Numbered from the stretch's first letter, positions 17,487 through 26,935 are shown. The stretch is DNA of 64,000 nt from Marinobacterium rhizophilum (GCF_024397915.1 NZ_CP073347.1:2666001-2730000); one strand, 5' to 3'. Notes: generated from the letters alone by a model not told the origin. Numbers and translations are program-made.

Positions 17487-19370
17487 TCAGATCTGCAGAA
17501 TGGTCTGGGTTACCGTGTTGAGGGTTTCAAGGGTCTTGGAGTTGGCCTGGAAGTTGCGCTGGGCTTCGATCAGGTTGACCAGTTCGGCCGATAGATCGAC
17601 GTTGGACTGCTCCAGTGCCGCCGAGCGCAGGCTGCCGCTCAGACCCGCACCCGGCGGGTTGACAATGGCAGCACCGGAATCCAGGGTAGCGGTCCATTCC
17701 GTGCCGCCGCTGGAGCGCAGGCCCGCCTGGTTCTCGAAGGTCGCGATGGCCACCACGCCCAGCTGCTGGTTCTGACCGTTGCTGAAGGACGCAATCATTT
17801 CACCGTTGCCGCCAAAGCTCACCCCCACCAGGTCACCCTTGGTGTAGCCGTCCTGGGACTGGGTTTTCACGATCGAGGTCGAGGCAAACTGGGTGGTGTT
17901 GCTCAGGTCCAGTCGAATTTCCGTCTCGGCATTGGCGGGGTCAGCACCGGCAATGGTGATCCCCGGCACGCTGCCGCCGGCCAGGAACTGCTGGCCGTTA
18001 ATACTGTTCAACAGACCACTGGTGGGGTCGAAGGTAATGAGTACCGGCCCGACCTCGGTTTGCTGGGAGGCAAAGCCCGCATCACCGGGGTCCACTACCT
18101 TGCCGATATCCAGCAATTCTTCGCCGTTCAGGTAGGCGTACATTTGGTACACGCCCTGGAAAGAGTTGTCACCCGGGGTTACCGTGGGCGCGCCCATGAC
18201 GCCATCCGGGTCACTGACCGCCAGCAGACCATCGGCAATATCACCGGAGGCCGCCTTGAAGGTGACGATCAGCTCGCCATTGTTGGCGTCGTAGATAACC
18301 GACTCCACATCCGGATTAATCTCCTTGATGGCCCCCTGGCGCGATGCCAGGGCCGCACCCATCTGGTCCTGGGTCATGCCGCTGTCCAGCGCGATCTCGA
18401 CACCGCCAATTTCCACCACGCTATCCGCCGCCAGAGGGCCTGCCGCCAGAGCATAGGTGTGAGCCTCGTTGGCAGCCAGCTGCGCCGAGCTGATACCGGT
18501 AAAGTTCACGCCGCCGTCGTTATTCACGACCTGCAGTTCCTTGATGTCGGTCGCCGAGGCATTCATGCGTACCACCAGGTTGGTGCCGCTGACGCTGATA
18601 CCGGCAATGCGCGGGTCCGCCGCGATCAGCGCGTCCGATTCGGCGGCGGAAATGCCGTCACTGGGATCAAATGTATAACCGGAGATTGTGACCGAGTTGG
18701 GCAGGGCATCGAACTCCAGCGTCTGCACCTCACGCACCGGCGGCTGCTCCACCATGTTCAGCTTGATGGTGTGCTCGTTGCCCAGGCTGTCGAAGGTGCG
18801 GACCGTGGTGCTGTAGGTAAAGGACGAGGGCTCATCCTTGCTGTAGGGCGTTAGCAACTTGGTGGCATCGGCGCGCGAGTCAATATTGACGGACAGGTCG
18901 ATGCTATTGGTGGCGTTTGGCGGGCTCTCCTTCTGGGTTACGGCCAGGTTGCCCACCGGCAGCAGGTTGCCCTGGTCATCGATACCGTAGCCCTGCAGGT
19001 TCTTGCCGTCCTTGGAGACGATATTGCCGTCCTTGTCGAGCTCGAAGGCTCCGGCGCGGGTGTAGGTCACACTGCCCTGGCCATTGTCGAGCTGGAAAAA
19101 GCCCGAACCGTTGATCGCCAGGTCCAGGTTGTTGTTGGTAAATTCGATAGTGCCGGCACTGAAATCCTGGGCAATATCGGACACCGTCACGCCGGACCCG
19201 GCCGTATTGCTGGAGCCCGCCCCCACCACGGCGGTGGCATAGATATCGGCAAACTCGGTGCGCGAGCCCTTGAAGCCCACCGTGCTGGAGTTCGCAATGT
19301 TGTTGCCGGTGACATCCAGATCGGTGGATGCCGACTTGAGCCCGGTAATTGCCGTATTAAAACCTGCCAT
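17487..19370 (-). CDS. flgE: Flagellar hook protein FlgE (large form)
   Basis: FlgE is the hook subunit. The N terminus (MAGFNTAITGLKSASTDLDV then GNNIANSSTVGFKGSRTEFA) and the C terminus (SNVDLSAELVNLIEAQRNFQ then ANSKTLETLNTVTQTILQI) are classic. At 627 residues it is about 200 longer than the enteric protein; the extra length is in the exposed middle (about 180-480). It is last in the flgBCDE operon and is followed by a strong terminator. Confidence 0.96.
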   Translation of the reverse strand: MAGFNTAITGLKSASTDLDVTGNNIANSSTVGFKGSRTEFADIYATAVVGAGSSNTAGSGVTVSDIAQDFSAGTIEFTNNNLDLAINGSGFFQLDNGQGSVTYTRAGAFELDKDGNIVSKDGKNLQGYGIDDQGNLLPVGNLAVTQKESPPNATNSIDLSVNIDSRADATKLLTPYSKDEPSSFTYSTTVRTFDSLGNEHTIKLNMVEQPPVREVQTLEFDALPNSVTISGYTFDPSDGISAAESDALIAADPRIAGISVSGTNLVVRMNASATDIKELQVVNNDGGVNFTGISSAQLAANEAHTYALAAGPLAADSVVEIGGVEIALDSGMTQDQMGAALASRQGAIKEINPDVESVIYDANNGELIVTFKAASGDIADGLLAVSDPDGVMGAPTVTPGDNSFQGVYQMYAYLNGEELLDIGKVVDPGDAGFASQQTEVGPVLITFDPTSGLLNSINGQQFLAGGSVPGITIAGADPANAETEIRLDLSNTTQFASTSIVKTQSQDGYTKGDLVGVSFGGNGEMIASFSNGQNQQLGVVAIATFENQAGLRSSGGTEWTATLDSGAAIVNPPGAGLSGSLRSAALEQSNVDLSAELVNLIEAQRNFQANSKTLETLNTVTQTILQI

Positions 19371-19434
19371 GCTGCTCTCCTGTGTGGTGCTTGCCGGCCG
19401 CGCTAAGTCAGATTCGGCTCAGCCCCGGCGACAC

Positions 19435-20103
19435 CTATCCGAGTTGCTTGATATCGTTGATTCCGGCGGAGCCGACATCCGTGTTTACTTTCATGCCGAT
19501 GCCATTCTGACCCAGCGTCACACTGTTGATCCGGTGCGCCATGTACAGATCCTGGGTCACGACCTCACCATTCACCTGGGCCTGGGCCACAACGCGGTAC
19601 TGGCCAGCAGGGGTATTCTCGGTGCCACTCCAGACAAAGCTGTGATCCCCCGCACTCTGCGGTCCCATCTGCTGGGTATCCACCAGCACGCCGTTGCGGT
19701 CGTAGATCGCAACCCAGACGTTCGAGGCACTGCTGTCGAGCGACACCAGTCCCTCAACCTCGCCGCCCTCGGCCAGGCTGGCCAGGTCCGTCTTGAGATA
19801 GGCCTGCTGCCCCACCATCGAGGACGCCTGCAGCGCCGCCTGGCTGCTCATCAGGGACTGGCCCAGCTGATCCACCGAGGTGCTCAGGTTGGCGATACTC
19901 TCGACCGTGCTCATGCTGGCGATCTGCTGCATGAAGTCCGAAGTATCCGCCGGACTGGTCGGATCCTGGTTCTGCAGCTGGGCAATCATCAGCTTCATGA
20001 ACATTTCGCTGTCGGACTCGTCGGCGCTGGTTGTCGTGCTGTTGCTCTGATTGGTCTGATTGATCTGGTTGAAGATATTGCTGTTACTGTCGATGGTACT
20101 CAT
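19435..20103 (-). CDS. flgD: Hook-cap (hook assembly) protein FlgD
   Basis: FlgD is the scaffold that caps the growing hook. The 222-residue product has a Ser/Thr/Gln-rich start, the FlgD core SEMFMKLMIAQLQNQDPTSP and DTSDFMQQIASMSTVESIAN, and a C-terminal FlgD Ig-like/tudor region (VWVAIYDRNGVLVDTQQMGP, HSFVWSGTENTPAGQYRVVA). It lies between flgC and flgE. Confidence 0.95.
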   Translation of the reverse strand: MSTIDSNSNIFNQINQTNQSNSTTTSADESDSEMFMKLMIAQLQNQDPTSPADTSDFMQQIASMSTVESIANLSTSVDQLGQSLMSSQAALQASSMVGQQAYLKTDLASLAEGGEVEGLVSLDSSASNVWVAIYDRNGVLVDTQQMGPQSAGDHSFVWSGTENTPAGQYRVVAQAQVNGEVVTQDLYMAHRINSVTLGQNGIGMKVNTDVGSAGINDIKQLG

Positions 20104-20122
20104 GAGCGGTTACCTCCCGGGC

Positions 20123-20554
20123 CTACTGCCCCAGCTGCAGAGTACGCTGTAGCATCTGCTTGGCTGTGTTCATGATGTCCGCGTTGACCTGGAAGGAGCG
20201 CGATGCCGAAATCATGTCGGCCATCTCCTCCACCACATTCACGTTGGGGTAATAGATGAAGCCGTTTTCATCGGCCATCGGATGGTTGGGGCTGTACTCC
20301 TGGCGCAGCGGCGCATCGCTTTCCACCACCTCGGCCACGTGCACGCCAACACCCGCTTCAAGCCCCGGGGCTGCAAACACCTGGGCATCCTGCTGTGTCC
20401 GTACCTCGAACACCGGCTTGCGCGCACGGTAGGTTTCACCGGTACTGGAACTGATACTCTCGGCATTGGCCAGGTTACTGGCGGTGGTGTTCAGGCGCAC
20501 GCTCTGGGCATTCATGGCAGAGCCCGCGATACTGAATACATTGGATAACGACAT
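20123..20554 (-). CDS. flgC: Proximal rod protein FlgC
   Basis: FlgC is a proximal rod subunit. The 143-residue protein has the rod signature (FSIAGSAMNAQSVRLNTTAS then NLANAESISSSTGETYRARK) and the C-terminal VNVVEEMADMISASRSFQVN followed by ADIMNTAKQMLQRTLQLGQ. It starts 3 bp after the flgB stop, implying translational coupling. Confidence 0.96.
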   Translation of the reverse strand: MSLSNVFSIAGSAMNAQSVRLNTTASNLANAESISSSTGETYRARKPVFEVRTQQDAQVFAAPGLEAGVGVHVAEVVESDAPLRQEYSPNHPMADENGFIYYPNVNVVEEMADMISASRSFQVNADIMNTAKQMLQRTLQLGQ

Positions 20555-20557
20555 CGC

Positions 20558-20962
20558 TTACTCTCCGGTAATGGCCTTGCTCAGGCCCTTGAACTTGCGG
20601 TTCAGAAAATCGAAGGACGCCTGGTAATCAAGGGCGTTTTCGGTGTAGCGCGCCATTTCTTCCTGCACCTCGACGGTATTGCCATCCACGCTCGGCTGGG
20701 TCGGGATGCGGAACATCATGTCCGCCGCGAGCGAGGACGGATCTGACATGAGCTGCTGGTGCCCGGCCTGGGTGCTTTGCATCTCAAGACCGCTGGCAGG
20801 CGCCTGAGCCCCCTTGAGCATGCTGGCGAAGTCCAGGTCCCGCGCCTTGAATCCCGGCGTATCGGCATTGGCGATATTGTTGGACAGAACTTCCGCCCGA
20901 CGGGCCCGCAACAGTGTTGCCGACTCGTGAATCCCCAGTGCGCTGTCAAAGCTGATGGTCAT
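20558..20962 (-). CDS. flgB: Proximal rod protein FlgB
   Basis: FlgB is the most proximal rod subunit. The ATG at 20962 has AAGAGG about 7 bp upstream and gives a 134-residue protein starting MTISFDSALGIHESATLLRA. The rod signature VLSNNIANADTPGFKARDLD and the C-terminal ENALDYQASFDFLNRKFKGL are present. It heads flgBCDE and has its own sigma-54 promoter 35-50 bp upstream. Confidence 0.96.
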   Translation of the reverse strand: MTISFDSALGIHESATLLRARRAEVLSNNIANADTPGFKARDLDFASMLKGAQAPASGLEMQSTQAGHQQLMSDPSSLAADMMFRIPTQPSVDGNTVEVQEEMARYTENALDYQASFDFLNRKFKGLSKAITGE

Positions 20963-20996
20963 CCGCTTGCCTCTTTTCATGACTGCCAATCAATAA

Positions 20997-21013
20997 AGCA
21001 ATCCACATGCCAA
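20997..21013 (-). promoter_or_regulatory. Sigma-54 promoter of flgBCDE
   Basis: The minus-strand TTGGCATGTGGATTGCT matches the sigma-54 consensus TGGCAYG-N4-TTGCW, with -24 GG and -12 GC correctly spaced, just upstream of flgB. Confidence 0.93.
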
Positions 21014-21220
21014 TACCGCAATACCCCGTCGCCGCGGCCTCTGCGTACGCCCGCGCCGGACCCGGGCGGCAAGCTTTTACCGCCCTTTGCCAGCGGGCGG
21101 CAAAGCGGCAATCCGAGTCTGGGCGCTGCGGTTTACAGTGCCTGACAGACCTGAGATCATCGGCAGGCCTGCAGCACCTGGTTGCGGCGACCGCTTTGCC
21201 CATTCATTCAGGAAGGCCCC

Positions 21221-21922
21221 GTGACGCGTCTTTTGCTTTGTACCCTCAGCTTGAGCGCCACCCTGCTGCTCCCGGCACTGACCCAGGCCGACACCCTGGC
21301 CGCCGACGTCGAGACCAGCGCCCGGAATTACCTGGCCTCGCTCTATCAGCAGCAGAATCCCGAAGCCCGGATCGAGGTGACCATCAACCCGGTCAGCACG
21401 CGCCTGCGCCTGCCCGACTGCGCGACGCCTTTGGTTGTTGAAGCGCCCCGCGGCAGCGGCAGCCGCATCACCACCCGGGTATCCTGCGATTCGCCGCAGC
21501 ACTGGGCACTCTTTGTCACCGCCAGGGTGGGCATCCTGTATCCGGTCATCGTTACCCGCCGGCCCGTGAGCCGCGGCGAAACCCTCGGCAACGATGATAT
21601 CGAGAGTCGCCTGCTGGATATCAGCGACGAGACCCGCGGCTATTTCCAGGCGCCCGAGGATGTGATCGGCCGCAGCGCCAGTCGCCACCTGCCCAACGCC
21701 AGCATCCTCAATGCCGGCATGCTGACGCAAAGTACCCTGATTGAGCGCGGCGACAGCGTTATCATCGAGATACGCAGCGGCGGGCTGCACCTGCGTACCC
21801 AGGGCACGGCGCTGGAAGACGGCCTGGAAGGCGCGCAGATCCGGGTACGCAATGACCGCTCGGGGCAGGAGATCAAGGCGCGGGTGATTGCGCGTGGACT
21901 TGTGCGTCCCCTGGGGCGGTAA
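21221..21922 (+). CDS. flgA: P-ring assembly chaperone FlgA
   Basis: FlgA is the periplasmic chaperone for FlgI polymerisation. A GTG start at 21221, with AGGAAGG 4-5 bp upstream, gives a Sec signal peptide (TRLLLCTLSLSATLLLPALT, cleaved near QADT). The SAF-type domain follows: GILYPVIVTRRPVSRGETLG, GRSASRHLPNASILNAGMLT and the C-terminal IRVRNDRSGQEIKARVIARG. The longer frame starting further upstream would disrupt the signal peptide. It is divergent from flgB and sits ahead of flgM. Confidence 0.94.
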   Translation: MTRLLLCTLSLSATLLLPALTQADTLAADVETSARNYLASLYQQQNPEARIEVTINPVSTRLRLPDCATPLVVEAPRGSGSRITTRVSCDSPQHWALFVTARVGILYPVIVTRRPVSRGETLGNDDIESRLLDISDETRGYFQAPEDVIGRSASRHLPNASILNAGMLTQSTLIERGDSVIIEIRSGGLHLRTQGTALEDGLEGAQIRVRNDRSGQEIKARVIARGLVRPLGR

Positions 21923-21925
21923 AGC

Positions 21926-22123
21926 AGCTGAAAGCTGAAAGCTGAAAGCTGAAAGCTGAAAGATGGTGTCCGCCGGCGCCAATTACGCATCACTATTCAC
22001 GAATCACCAATCACGGCTCCTTGAAGCTAATGCCGGCCCATGACCCCACTGCAGGACTGGGATATACTGGCCATGATCGACCAGGGTTCTGGCGCCTGAA
22101 AAAGGCGGCCGCAAGCCGCCGCG
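21926..22123 (+). repeat. Heptamer-phased repeat tract C (flgA/flgM gap)
   Basis: AGCTGAA x5 (21926-21960) starts 4 bp after the flgA stop. The same 7-bp phase continues through degenerate units ATTACGC, ATCACTA, TTCACGA, ATCACCA, ATCACGG and CTCCTTG to about 22030. The ATCACCA and CTCCTTG units recur in tract B. The rest of the gap includes a GGCGGC/GCCGCC hairpin near 22105 with no plus-strand T-run. Confidence 0.85.
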
Positions 22124-22133
22124 GAAAAAACGC

Positions 22134-22160
22134 TAAAGTTTTGCCGGATACATCCGATAT
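22134..22160 (+). promoter_or_regulatory. Sigma-28 (FliA) promoter of flgM
   Basis: TAAA (22134-22137), 15 bp, then TCCGATAT (22153-22160) is a close sigma-28 match, about 35 bp before flgM. This is the expected FliA-dependent flgM promoter of the FliA/FlgM feedback loop. Confidence 0.8.
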
Positions 22161-22193
22161 ACCTCATCAGAAGCGAAATTGAGGATCAGCAGG

Positions 22194-22508
22194 ATGGCTA
22201 TTGATTTCACGGGGCTGCCGCCTAAAAGCCAGGCCAACGGTACCCGTGGCCCAACCGACAACAGCCGGGCAGGTAACCAGACCCAGTCTCCCGATGCCGC
22301 CGTGCCCAAAGCCGGTGGCGCTGCCGAGGTTCGACTGAGCGAAGCGGCCCAGGCCCTGCAGGGTGCCGACAAGGTACTGGCGGACACCCCCGAGGTAAAC
22401 GAAAGCCGCGTGCAGGCACTGCGCAATGCCATCGAGTCGGGCACCTACGAAATTGACTACGAGCGCCTGGCACAGCGCATGGTCGACTTTGAGAGCACAC
22501 TGGATTGA
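22194..22508 (+). CDS. flgM: Anti-sigma-28 factor FlgM
   Basis: FlgM holds FliA inactive until the hook is complete and is then exported. The 104-residue product has a disordered polar N-terminal half (MAIDFTGLPPKSQANGTRGP) and the conserved FliA-binding C-terminal helices VRLSEAAQALQGADKVLADT and RVQALRNAIESGTYEIDYER. It is followed immediately by flgN and preceded by a sigma-28 promoter. Confidence 0.93.
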   Translation: MAIDFTGLPPKSQANGTRGPTDNSRAGNQTQSPDAAVPKAGGAAEVRLSEAAQALQGADKVLADTPEVNESRVQALRNAIESGTYEIDYERLAQRMVDFESTLD

Positions 22509-22999
22509 CACCCCTTTTGCCCCCGCACAGCGATGCCTTTAACACCCTGACCCGTCAGGGTGTTGTCGTTTTGACCGACCTGCAGGCGCAACTCGATATC
22601 GAGTTCGCCGCGCTGTCGAACCACAGCCTGGACGATCTGCAGCAATCCACCGCAGGCAAGCGACTGCTGCTCGAGCAACTGGCGGAGCTCAACGCCCAGC
22701 GCGAACAGCTGCTGACGCAACTGGGTTACAGTGCGACCCGGGACGGTATTGTGCAGTGGCTTGATGCACTGCCAGCCGAACTGAAGCCGGCCAGCGAAGC
22801 GCTGTGGCAGGAGTTGCAGCAAGCGCTGGAACAGATCCAGCGCCTGAACCTTCGCAACGAGCAGGTCCTGCGGCGCAGCAGTCGCAACAACGACCAGTTG
22901 CTGGCCCTGCTGCGCGGCCAGAACCAGCGTCATACTCTCTACAATGCCAGCGGCGGCAAGGGGCAACTCTCGGCCCAGACCCGGCTCGGCAAAGCCTGA
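22505..22999 (+). CDS. flgN: Flagellar export chaperone FlgN
   Basis: FlgN is the cytoplasmic chaperone for FlgK and FlgL. The 164-residue protein is almost wholly helical, with LLLEQLAELNAQREQLLTQL and the C-terminal FlgN pattern NLRNEQVLRRSSRNNDQLLA then YNASGGKG. The likely start is TTG at 22505, which overlaps the flgM stop (TTGA). An alternative TTG lies at 22517 and no ATG is available nearby. It ends 75 bp short of the convergent hybrid kinase gene. Confidence 0.9.
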   Translation: MTPLLPPHSDAFNTLTRQGVVVLTDLQAQLDIEFAALSNHSLDDLQQSTAGKRLLLEQLAELNAQREQLLTQLGYSATRDGIVQWLDALPAELKPASEALWQELQQALEQIQRLNLRNEQVLRRSSRNNDQLLALLRGQNQRHTLYNASGGKGQLSAQTRLGKA

Positions 23000-23074
23000 A
23001 AGCTGCAACCCTCCCACCGCGTGACCCGCAGGCCTGCGCTCACCCGGGCCTGACTGGCTACTGCAGATGACCTG

Positions 23075-26000
23075 CTAACACTCGGCATGCTCGATTACAT
23101 CGACCACCGCGGCCAGTGCCTGCCTGAACTCCGCAAACAGTGCATCCATGTCATCTGCGTTACCGCCGGCCTTTCCAACCTGTTCCAGCCGCTCGCAGCA
23201 ACTCCCCAGCGCCAGGGCACCAATGGCCCGGGAAGAAGACTTTAATCGATGGGCGATGGCAACTATTGCCTGATGATCCCGGGAGGCCACGGACAATTTC
23301 AGCTGCGAGCATGCCTGCTCTGCCGAGTGGCGATAATCCCGCACAAACTCCTCGATCAACGACGGGTCGTTCCCCACCAGCCCCACCAGGATATCGAGAT
23401 CCAGCACCGAAAGCGCCGAATCCTCGTCACCCGCAATCGAATCGGGTTTCGGCTTTTCTATCGTGGTGTCAGCCATTTGTGGCAGCCATTGTTTCAGTAC
23501 GGCGCTGAGCTTGTCCAGAGTCGTCGGCTTGGACAGGTAATCGTTCATCCCCGCTTCCCGGCACCGATCGGCCTCCCCTTTCAGCGCGTTGGCGGTCAAG
23601 GCAATAATCGGCATCGCGGGTTCACTGCTTTCCTGGGAGCGTATGGCCCTGGACAGCTCGTATCCGTCCATCAGCGGCATATGCAGGTCCGTCAGCAACA
23701 GCGCATAACCGCCCCCCTGCCAGGCTGTCATCGCATCACGCCCATTCTCCACCAGATCGGCGGCAAGTCCGAGCAGTGCCAACTGGCGCCGAATCACCTT
23801 CTGATTGACCTCGTTGTCCTCGGCGACGAGGATCAGCCGGCCCTGGGCAATCGCCTGCTTGCGGTCCGGCGGCAGGAAAGCCTGGCTCAGGAGTCCGGGC
23901 CCGTCCTCGTCCCGTTCGGGTTTGGAGCGGCCGGCGGCGACGGCAACCGCCTGCAAAAAACCGATGCGGCTCAATGCATGAATGTCGATGCTAAAAGTAC
24001 CCGCTTCCTGTTGCTGTGCGTTTGACGGACCACCACTGTCGACGACGACCAGCATGGCAAACCGCTGCAGCGCCAGCCCCTTGCGCCACTGCAGGGCGGA
24101 CTCATAGGACCCCTCAAACACCAGCACTGTCGCCTCTGGCTGCGCCTCGGACAGCTGCTTCTGCGCGGCGGACGCTTCCTCACTCAGAATCTCGGCGACG
24201 GCGCCTGCGTGTTCAAGATAGGTACACCAGTCCCGGGCCAGCGGCCTGTCGGCCGTCATCAGCATGCAGTGCAAGCCGACCAGCCCGGGCTCGGGTGGCC
24301 GCACAAACTCCCGGGTATCCTGAACGAATGGCAGGGTGACCCTGAACGTGGAGCCTTTCCCGGGCGCACTCTCAACAGTAATCTGTCCGTCCAGCATCCT
24401 CACCAGGTGCTGGCAGATTGCCAGCCCCAGTCCGGTACCGCCAAAGCGCCGCGTGGTGGACGATTCCGCCTGCACAAAGGGGGTAAAGAGTTTTGCCTGA
24501 ACCTCGGCCGATATGCCAATGCCATTGTCGCGCACCGTCAGCTGTACGGTGGCGTCTCCCGCAAGCTCCGCACGCACAGAGACACGGCCCCGCCGCCCCT
24601 GGCCACCGGAAAACTTGATAGCATTGGAAACCAGGTTGTTCAGTATCTGGCGCAGCCGGATGCTATCGCTCAGAATCCGCGCCGGCAAGGCGGGGTCGGT
24701 ATACTGCACCAGCCGTACGCCCTTGCCCTGCGATACCGGCTTGAGCGCATTGCAGACGGAGCCGACCACCCGTGGCACTGACACGGGCTCGCTGTCCAGC
24801 TCCAGCTTGCCGGCCTCGATCTTGGAAAAGTCGAGTACGTCGTCAATAATCGCCAGCAGACTGAAAGCCGACTCCCTGATTGTCTCGGCCAGCTCCACCT
24901 GGTGGGGTTTCAGACTGGAACGGGCCAGCAGATCCACACTGCCAATGACCCCGTTCATGGGGGTGCGAATCTCATGGCTCATGGCGGCCAGAAAGGTCGA
25001 CTTGGCCTGGTTAGCCTGGTCTGCAGCCTCTCGTGCGGTACGGTCTTCTTCCTGGCGCAGCCGGTCCGTGATGTCTCGCACCACGGCGGCCAACATGAGG
25101 CCGTCCTCGGTATCCATCGGGCTGAGGCTGATTTCGGCGGGAAACTGCGAGCCATCCCGACGCAACCCATGCAACAGCGCCGCTTCGCTGCCGAGACTGC
25201 CAGAGGTTTCAGCCCCTTGGGCACCAACCTGCAAGACCGGATGCCCGTCACGGATATGCATGGGCATCAGTACGTTCAGGTTCTGGCCGGTGAGCTCCCC
25301 CCGGGACCATCCAAACAGCTGTTCTGCCTGGCGGTTGACCAGGCGGATCACGCCGTCCTTGTCGGTCATTACCATGGCATCGGGGGCAAACTCGAACAAT
25401 CCCTGATATTGCCGGCGGTTGCGCTCCCGGGTCATGGCGGCGGCCACGGCCAGTGCAAATATCTTCAAGACCTGCGCGACTGCCGCCGTCTGTGGCAGCG
25501 CCAGGGTATCCATGACCGCAATCATGGCCAGAACCCGTCCACTGGGATCCCTGACCGGCTCGCCGGCAAAGGCCTCGACCGACTTTTCCCTGAACATGGC
25601 GTCCACGGGGTAGCGGGACCGGACGCCACTCTCAAACAGGCAGGTGCGCCCCTGCGCCAACTCAGACCAGGGCGCTCCCGGCGTCACGGCGCGAGCATCG
25701 GCAACAACTCGACCGCTTTCGACCCAGGCCACTGTGGTTGCGGTATCCGCCGGTTCAGCGGGACCAAAACGGCAAATCAGGGCGAAATCCGTACCCAGGA
25801 TATCCGCGAGACGCAGCGTCGCCTGCTGATAGAACTCATCGCCCTCCAGCATGGTCAGTTCGGTGGACACCGCCTGCATGGCCAGCTCAAATTGCTTTTC
25901 GGCGGTAACGTCACGCAATATGCCGACATAGTGATGCACAGGCCCCTGGTTGTTCAAAATGGGCCGCAGCGTTACATGGTTCCAGAAGGAGGTACCGTCG

Positions 26001-26866
26001 TGCCGGTAACAGCGCAGTGTTTCGACAACAGGCTCCGCGTTCGAAAGGGCATCGAAAATGCTGTTGAGCACCCGTCGATCCGTCTGCTCACCGGGAAACA
26101 GGTTGAAGGGCTGCCCGATAATGGCCTCGTCATATCCTGTCATTTTGAACAGCGCGGAATTGGCATCCGAAACGGTAAATTCCTGCGTACTGACATCGAT
26201 AATAACCATCCCTGAACTCAGGGACTCTATCGCCTGGTTGCGCGTATGGAGGTCTTGCTGCGACACCGCCAGCCGGTCCTGCACGGTACGGGTATAGGCC
26301 TCCAGCTTTTCCTTGGCCTTGGTCAGGTTTTCACGGCTTTTCTGCAATTCGAGGTTGGTGGCGTGAATATCCTCGAAGGTGGAAATCAGCAGATTAAAAA
26401 TCTGCTCTTTGGACGCTGATATTTTTACCCGTTTGCCGAACAGTTCCAGGTCCGCCCCCATGCTGAAGCGGCTATCCTCCACGACGCTCCGATTATTGAG
26501 CAGGGCGTTAATGCGCGCAAGAAGCTGATCCATATCGTAAGGCTTGGTCAGGAAGGCATCGACGCTGCATTCAAGCCCACTGATAATATCGACCGGGTCC
26601 TTGCGTGCGGTCAGCAGCAGGAAAGGGATGCTTCTGATACCTGGCGTCTGTCGCACGATTCTGCAGAGTTCGTAACCGGAAATTCCCGGCATCACGACAT
26701 CGGAAACGATCAGGTCGAAGGGCGCGTTCTGCAACAGGATCAGCGCTTCGTCGCCCGTATTGGCGACCTGCGCATCAAACCCGCTCATTTCAAGAATCAG
26801 GCGCAGCTTTTCAGCCTGAGTCTGGCTGTCCTCTACAACGAGGACCTTGCTCATGGCAGCACTCAT
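23075..26866 (-). CDS. Terminal hybrid histidine kinase: REC-PAS-GAF-PAS-HisKA-HATPase-pseudoREC-REC-HPt
   Basis: A soluble 1263-residue kinase encoded last in the chemosensory operon, 69 bp after cheB, with AGGGA before its ATG. It has an N-terminal receiver (Asp56 in IVSDVVMP, Lys108), a coiled coil (about 150-215), PAS (about 215-325), GAF-like (335-480), PAS (490-605), HisKA with His631, HATPase (740-850), a receiver-like segment without acceptor Asp (about 860-985), receiver 2 with Asp1060, and HPt with His1206. There is no membrane segment. Inference: its N-terminal receiver takes phosphate from the CheA-like kinase, replacing CheY or WspR as output. Confidence 0.88.
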   Translation of the reverse strand: MSAAMSKVLVVEDSQTQAEKLRLILEMSGFDAQVANTGDEALILLQNAPFDLIVSDVVMPGISGYELCRIVRQTPGIRSIPFLLLTARKDPVDIISGLECSVDAFLTKPYDMDQLLARINALLNNRSVVEDSRFSMGADLELFGKRVKISASKEQIFNLLISTFEDIHATNLELQKSRENLTKAKEKLEAYTRTVQDRLAVSQQDLHTRNQAIESLSSGMVIIDVSTQEFTVSDANSALFKMTGYDEAIIGQPFNLFPGEQTDRRVLNSIFDALSNAEPVVETLRCYRHDGTSFWNHVTLRPILNNQGPVHHYVGILRDVTAEKQFELAMQAVSTELTMLEGDEFYQQATLRLADILGTDFALICRFGPAEPADTATTVAWVESGRVVADARAVTPGAPWSELAQGRTCLFESGVRSRYPVDAMFREKSVEAFAGEPVRDPSGRVLAMIAVMDTLALPQTAAVAQVLKIFALAVAAAMTRERNRRQYQGLFEFAPDAMVMTDKDGVIRLVNRQAEQLFGWSRGELTGQNLNVLMPMHIRDGHPVLQVGAQGAETSGSLGSEAALLHGLRRDGSQFPAEISLSPMDTEDGLMLAAVVRDITDRLRQEEDRTAREAADQANQAKSTFLAAMSHEIRTPMNGVIGSVDLLARSSLKPHQVELAETIRESAFSLLAIIDDVLDFSKIEAGKLELDSEPVSVPRVVGSVCNALKPVSQGKGVRLVQYTDPALPARILSDSIRLRQILNNLVSNAIKFSGGQGRRGRVSVRAELAGDATVQLTVRDNGIGISAEVQAKLFTPFVQAESSTTRRFGGTGLGLAICQHLVRMLDGQITVESAPGKGSTFRVTLPFVQDTREFVRPPEPGLVGLHCMLMTADRPLARDWCTYLEHAGAVAEILSEEASAAQKQLSEAQPEATVLVFEGSYESALQWRKGLALQRFAMLVVVDSGGPSNAQQQEAGTFSIDIHALSRIGFLQAVAVAAGRSKPERDEDGPGLLSQAFLPPDRKQAIAQGRLILVAEDNEVNQKVIRRQLALLGLAADLVENGRDAMTAWQGGGYALLLTDLHMPLMDGYELSRAIRSQESSEPAMPIIALTANALKGEADRCREAGMNDYLSKPTTLDKLSAVLKQWLPQMADTTIEKPKPDSIAGDEDSALSVLDLDILVGLVGNDPSLIEEFVRDYRHSAEQACSQLKLSVASRDHQAIVAIAHRLKSSSRAIGALALGSCCERLEQVGKAGGNADDMDALFAEFRQALAAVVDVIEHAEC

Positions 26867-26935
26867 GTTATTTCCCTATTAGCATTCAAGTCGCTTAACC
26901 TGACTGAGTCGCCGCGGTTACTCACCCGCTCTATC

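Noticed and set aside
22105..22128. GGCGGC/GCCGCC hairpin downstream of flgA as a flgA terminator
   Set aside because: On the plus strand no T-run follows; the T-rich side is on the minus strand, where no gene needs terminating.
24902..26215. A 437-codon plus-strand frame inside the operon hybrid kinase
   Set aside because: Lies wholly over PAS/GAF/HisKA coding sequence on the other strand and shows no motif of its own.
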